Of a stretch of DNA of 9,425 bases, positions 7,282 through 9,425 are shown piece by piece. The DNA is taken from NCBI GenBank assembly GCA_903902945.1, contig CAIUWU010000236.1, forward strand, positions 1 through 9,425, read 5' to 3'. The stretch comes from an uncultured Pseudomonadota bacterium. Lineage in GTDB: Bacteria > Pseudomonadota > Gammaproteobacteria > Methylococcales > Methylomonadaceae. The notes under the pieces are model-generated. The model ran no database searches. It saw only the letters and a list, made by a program, of their open reading frames with translations, and was not told where the DNA came from. The position numbers were made by a program, and so were the translations under genes. Positions within the stretch are counted from its first letter, which is position 1, and the number at the start of each line of letters is the position of its first letter.

Positions 7282-7286
7282 AGGAG
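7282..7286 (+). promoter_or_regulatory. Ribosome binding site deciding the cassette gene start
   Basis: AGGAG lies 6 bases before the ATG at 7293, ideal spacing. This favours that start over the in-frame ATG at 7320, which would put the first zinc-binding cysteine at residue 3, as in NrdR, but has no SD at good spacing. Confidence 0.6.
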
Positions 7287-7292
7287 ACAGGC

Positions 7293-7673
7293 ATGCGAGT
7301 TACCAAAGGCGGAACAGACATGTTTTGCCCATCTTGCAAGCAAGTCACAACGTGTAAAGCCATTCCTGCCGCGCAAGTCACATATGACCCAAGCGATTAT
7401 GGACAGCGCAAGTACTACACAAAGCATGAGGACATAAACTGGTTCCAGAGGGGGCGCGAATGCTTATCGTGTGATCACCAATTCGTCACCGCTGAAGTAG
7501 ATATTGAGTTCTTGGAAGAACTTGTAGAACTTCGTGGAGCACTCAGCACTATCAAAGCAAACGCCGAGGCTTACATCAAAGAATCATCAGCCGCATCGCA
7601 ATCTCTATCCAAGCTGAGCAAGTCTTTGAGCGTCCTCCGTGCTCTGAAGGTATACAAAAGTGCGAAGGGCTAA
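7293..7673 (+). CDS. Cassette-borne small protein with NrdR-like zinc ribbon
   Basis: The product has 126 residues. The N-terminal half carries a four-cysteine zinc ribbon: C12-P-S-C15 and C57-L-S-C60, the second inside RGRECLSCDHQFVT, which closely resembles the RRRECLSCxxRFTT text of the transcriptional repressor NrdR. C21 is an extra cysteine. The intervening segment (about 28-50, with YDPSDYGQRKYYTKHEDINW) is longer than in NrdR, and the ATP-cone domain that lets NrdR sense nucleotides is missing. Instead residues about 70-120 look helical and rich in Ser, Leu and Lys (QSLSKLSKSLSVLRALK), possibly a coiled coil. A nucleic-acid-binding role is likely from the ribbon, but the target is unknown. 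The gene sits alone in an integron cassette, its stop codon inside the first arm of attC, as is usual. Start choice: 7293 by the AGGAG site; 7320 is the alternative. Confidence 0.85.
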   Translation: MRVTKGGTDMFCPSCKQVTTCKAIPAAQVTYDPSDYGQRKYYTKHEDINWFQRGRECLSCDHQFVTAEVDIEFLEELVELRGALSTIKANAEAYIKESSAASQSLSKLSKSLSVLRALKVYKSAKG

Positions 7674-7738
7674 CCCATCATCCAGCGGACTGCCAAAAAG
7701 CTGCGCTTTTTATCATCCGCTGAATTAAATCGTTATGC
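7668..7738 (+). other. attC recombination site of the cassette
   Basis: The 71 bases match attC architecture. The first outer arm GGCTAAC is at 7668-7674. The first inner arm TCCAGCGGA is at 7681-7689 and the second, TCCGCTGA, at 7716-7723. These inner arms pair over 8 bp with one C (7682 or 7683) left unpaired, the extrahelical base that orients integrase binding. The terminal hairpin is AAAAAGC (7695-7701), loop TGC, GCTTTTT (7705-7711). The last outer arm is GTTATGC (7732-7738). Unpaired spacers of 6 and 8 bases separate inner and outer arms. The gene's stop TAA (7671-7673) lies in the first arm. The hairpin might also act as a weak transcription terminator. Confidence 0.85.
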
Positions 7739-8058
7739 GGCAGATTTCGGCTTTCTTGCTGACGTACATTGAAATCTTTGAATGTCGCAAACTGGCCAAT
7801 TTACCCCCTCTAAGCTCAAGCCCAACCCAGTAATCTAAACCGTCAGACAGGATCTGGCTTTTAAAAAACCTTAATCAGGCATCATCAAATCCACTAGCTT
7901 GCCTGGCTGCGTAGCGCGGCTATTCACCCTGTAAAAGCCGGTTGTTCATAAGCTTTTATCATCTGATACCAAAACATCAAACTCACCACGCCTAAGCGCG
8001 GCGTTGCGGCCGCGTCGTCAACCGGCCATTTTTATATTTGGCTTATATCGGCCGCCGG
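7739..8058. other. Non-coding region between cassette and kdp promoter
   Basis: No gene is visible in about 320 bases. It holds copy 2 of the degenerate repeat (7777-7801) and several hairpin-capable segments: CAGGCA (7876-7881) with TGCCTG (7900-7905); TAAAAGC (7932-7938) with GCTTTTA (7952-7958); and CGCGG (7997-8001) with CCGCG (8010-8014), overlapping the palindrome GCGGCCGC (8006-8013). None has a terminator-grade U-tract. It appears to be the right flank of the accessory insert grading into the kdp upstream region. Confidence 0.5.
7777..7801 (+). repeat. Degenerate dispersed repeat, copy 2
   Basis: This is the direct-orientation partner of 7050-7074, 18 of 25 bases identical. It lies 45 bases past the attC. 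The match is too weak for recent duplication; the two are more likely old members of one intergenic repeat family. Confidence 0.35.
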
Positions 8059-8079
8059 TATTTTTACGACTTTTTTATC
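8059..8079 (+). promoter_or_regulatory. Candidate KdpE-binding site
   Basis: The T-rich tract TATTTTTACGACTTTTTTAT resembles the E. coli kdpFABC operator, recalled as ATTTTTATACTTTTTTTACA, with two T-runs split by a short C/A-containing centre. It ends just before the weak -35 of the kdp promoter candidate. KdpE is the response regulator that switches on kdp at low potassium. The kdpDE genes are not in the window. Confidence 0.4.
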
Positions 8080-8080
8080 G

Positions 8081-8109
8081 CTGGCGCTGTACATTGCTTA
8101 CCGCATAAT
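8081..8109 (+). promoter_or_regulatory. Candidate kdp operon promoter
   Basis: The -10 CATAAT (8104-8109) matches consensus at 5 of 6 positions. Seventeen bases upstream the -35 position is CTGGCG (3 of 6). A good -10 with a poor -35 next to an activator-like site fits an activator-dependent promoter. The leader to the first start codon would be about 45 bases. Confidence 0.45.
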
Positions 8110-8159
8110 CGGTCAATGTTGTGATATCCGATTTTTCATCGTTCCGAGAGGTAAACCCA

Positions 8160-8252
8160 ATGGATATGATCTACCTGCTATTAAGCGTCGCTTTTTTTAC
8201 ACTTAGCGCTGTCCTGCCGCGCGCCTGTGACCGATTAAAGGCTCAGTCATGA
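8160..8252 (+). CDS. Small membrane peptide at the head of the kdp operon
   Basis: A 30-residue ORF (starting MDMIYLLLSVAFFTLSAVL) is mostly one hydrophobic helix at about 4-19, followed by RACDRLKAQS, a basic cytoplasm-type end. AGAGG (8147-8151) precedes the ATG by 8 bases. Its stop overlaps the kdpF start by 4 bases (ATGA), so it is the first cistron of the operon. I believe similar tiny unnamed ORFs occur before kdpF in other proteobacteria, but cannot check. It may help assemble or stabilise the Kdp complex, as proposed for KdpF; this is inference. Confidence 0.72.
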   Translation: MDMIYLLLSVAFFTLSAVLPRACDRLKAQS

Positions 8253-8338
8253 ACTGGATTTATCTACTCAGCGGCGGGCTGGCACTACTCGTGTTCTACT
8301 ACTTAATCGTGGCATTACTGTTTCCGGAGAAATTCTGA
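8249..8338 (+). CDS. kdpF: KdpF, small subunit of the Kdp potassium ATPase
   Basis: The 29-residue single-helix peptide has the same length as E. coli KdpF, a lipid-like stabiliser of the KdpFABC complex in the inner membrane. The sequence begins MNWIYLLSGGLALLVFYYLI and ends ALLFPEKF, close in style to other KdpF peptides (ALxxxExF end). AAAGG (8237-8241) lies 7 bases before the ATG. It overlaps the previous small ORF by 4 bases, and its stop shares one base with the kdpA start (TGATG), so the genes are tightly coupled. Assignment rests on length, hydrophobicity and position before kdpA. Confidence 0.88.
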   Translation: MNWIYLLSGGLALLVFYYLIVALLFPEKF

Positions 8339-9425
8339 TGACGGCTTCCGGCTTGTTGCAAATTGGGCTTTACCTGATCAGCTTATTGCTGCTGGTGAAA
8401 CCCCTGGGCGCTTATATGGCGCAGATTTATCAGCAGGATTGCGGCCGGTTAGAACGACTGATTTACCGGGTCTGCGGCATCGATTCCAGCCAGGAAATGC
8501 GCTGGACGCAATACGCACTGGCCTTGTTAAGCTTTAATCTGCTGGGCTTGCTGATGGTCTATGCGCTGCAACGCTTTCAGGATCTGCTGCCACTCAATCC
8601 ACAGGCCCTGCCCGCTATTGCGCCTGACTTGGCATTTAACACCGCAGTCAGTTTCGTGACCAACACCAACTGGCAGGCTTACAGCGGTGAAGCAAGCCTG
8701 AGTTATCTAACGCAAATGCTGGGGCTGACGGTACAGAACTTTCTTTCCGCTGCCAGCGGCATGGCGGTCTTGGTCGCGCTAAGCCGAGGTTTTATTCGCC
8801 GCAACAGCGCTAGCATCGGCAATTTCTGGGTCGATACCACTCGCGGCACTTTATATATTCTGCTACCGCTATCTTTATTGCTGGCATTAGTGCTGGCCGG
8901 CCAGGGCGTAATACAAAATTTTCAGCCTTATCAGACCATTCAGCCAGTCGAAGCCATCAATGCAGCAACACCGGCTGATCCGCCGCAACTATTAGCGATG
9001 GGCCCGGCTGCATCACAAATCGCCATCAAACAACTGGGTACCAATGGTGGCGGCTTTTTTAACGTTAATTCCGCTCATCCCTATGAAAACCCGACCCCGC
9101 TATCGAATTTTCTGGAGATGCTGGCGATTCTGTTGATCCCGGCGGCCTTGTGCTACAGCTTCGGCAGCATGATCGGTGACACTCGTCAGGGCTGGATAAT
9201 CCTGAGTGCCATGACTGTGGTGCTGGCGAGCCTGATTTTGCTCACCGTAACCGCCGAACAAAGCGGCAATCCGGCCTGGACTTTATCAGGGGTCGATCAG
9301 ACCGCCAGCAGCCTGCAGCCCGGGGGCAATATGGAAGGCAAGGAAAGCCGGTTCGGTATCGTCAACTCTGCACTATGGGCAGTTGCCACTACCGCCGCCT
9401 CCAATGGCTCGGTCAACGCCATGCA
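8338..9425 (+). CDS. kdpA: KdpA, potassium-binding subunit of the Kdp ATPase (runs off right edge)
   Basis: KdpA is the potassium-translocating, channel-like subunit of the high-affinity KdpFABC pump, with selectivity filters made by repeated pore loops. The window holds 362 codons of a protein usually about 560 residues long, with no frameshift. Pore-loop signatures are TNTNWQAYSGE (108-118), LGTNGGGFFNVNSAHPYENP (233-252) and ASNGSVNAM (354-362), the third ending at the window edge. Hydrophobic membrane helices alternate with these, for example at about 5-20, 59-77, 171-187, 260-273 and 285-303. GGAGA (8326-8330) sits 7 bases before the ATG. The start overlaps the kdpF stop by one base. kdpB and kdpC are expected downstream outside the window. 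Confidence 0.96.
   Translation, partial: MTASGLLQIGLYLISLLLLVKPLGAYMAQIYQQDCGRLERLIYRVCGIDSSQEMRWTQYALALLSFNLLGLLMVYALQRFQDLLPLNPQALPAIAPDLAFNTAVSFVTNTNWQAYSGEASLSYLTQMLGLTVQNFLSAASGMAVLVALSRGFIRRNSASIGNFWVDTTRGTLYILLPLSLLLALVLAGQGVIQNFQPYQTIQPVEAINAATPADPPQLLAMGPAASQIAIKQLGTNGGGFFNVNSAHPYENPTPLSNFLEMLAILLIPAALCYSFGSMIGDTRQGWIILSAMTVVLASLILLTVTAEQSGNPAWTLSGVDQTASSLQPGGNMEGKESRFGIVNSALWAVATTAASNGSVNAM

Larger units (their letters stand above)
7272..7732 (+). mobile_element. Single integron gene cassette (one gene plus attC)
   Basis: The 461-bp unit has the layout of an integron cassette. The left junction is a core-type site GTTGGCC (7271-7277), cut by convention between G7271 and T7272. A ribosome binding site and ATG follow within 21 bases, then one gene, then an attC whose right core GTTATGC starts at 7732. 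The first arm of the attC (GGCTAAC, 7668-7674) pairs better with the cassette's own left end GTTGGCC (6 of 7, the other a G-T wobble) than with the right-hand GTTATGC (5 of 7). This is expected if 7272-7732 once closed into a circle, because the left TTGGCC would then have completed the attC. No integrase gene, further attC or convincing attI is visible, so it is an isolated cassette, either at a secondary site or left over from a lost array. Confidence 0.78.

Noticed and set aside
7233..7427. 64-codon minus-strand ORF over the cassette start
   Set aside because: It overlaps the cassette gene and crosses the cassette's left junction. It has no ribosome binding site or recognisable domain, so it is a shadow frame.
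8006..8013. GCGGCCGC palindrome
   Set aside because: It is a chance GC-rich palindrome with a small flanking stem; nothing links it to a regulator or recombinase.
1..9425. CRISPR array, tRNA, rRNA, insertion-sequence transposase
   Set aside because: I looked on both strands and saw no regularly spaced repeats, tRNA cloverleaf, rRNA sequence or transposase reading frame.

Overview
The window looks like a chromosomal segment of a gammaproteobacterium. Three things point there: SMC followed directly by ZipA (ZipA is a gammaproteobacterial division protein), a DbpA-type helicase, and a kdpFA operon start. Composition is moderate in G+C outside one AT-rich stretch. A methanotroph-like (Methylococcales) host is a guess from general gene style; no marker gene here proves it.

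Layout. Positions 1-334 (minus) hold the first 111 codons of zipA, running off the left edge. Positions 334-3834 (minus) hold smc, which shares one base with zipA, so the two form a chromosome-condensation/cell-division operon. A short divergent promoter region (about 3835-4004) separates smc from bcp (4005-4493, plus), a thiol peroxidase. The helicase gene dbpA follows (4595-6028, plus).

From about 6029 to 8050 lies an accessory insert between dbpA and the kdp operon. Its first part is visibly AT-rich. It carries a one-base-overlapping pair: an unrecognised 105-residue protein and a 139-residue PIN-fold ribonuclease-like protein, which together look like a toxin-antitoxin or defence-type module. 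Next, after about 300 bases of degenerate non-coding DNA, comes what I read as a complete single integron gene cassette (7272-7732). It has a core-site junction at its left end, a ribosome binding site and start codon within 21 bases of that junction, one gene for a small NrdR-like zinc-ribbon protein, and a well-formed attC site whose first arm contains the stop codon. No integron integrase and no second attC are visible, so this is an isolated cassette.

From 8160 to the right edge is the start of the high-affinity potassium uptake operon. It comprises a 30-residue membrane peptide, kdpF and the first 362 codons of kdpA, joined by 4-base and 1-base overlaps. A T-rich KdpE-like site and a CATAAT -10 element lie upstream.

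How the genes relate: zipA-smc and kdp are each operons of linked function. bcp and dbpA are ordinary housekeeping genes that happen to be neighbours. The PIN pair and the cassette are the mobile cargo and hold the window's main novelty.
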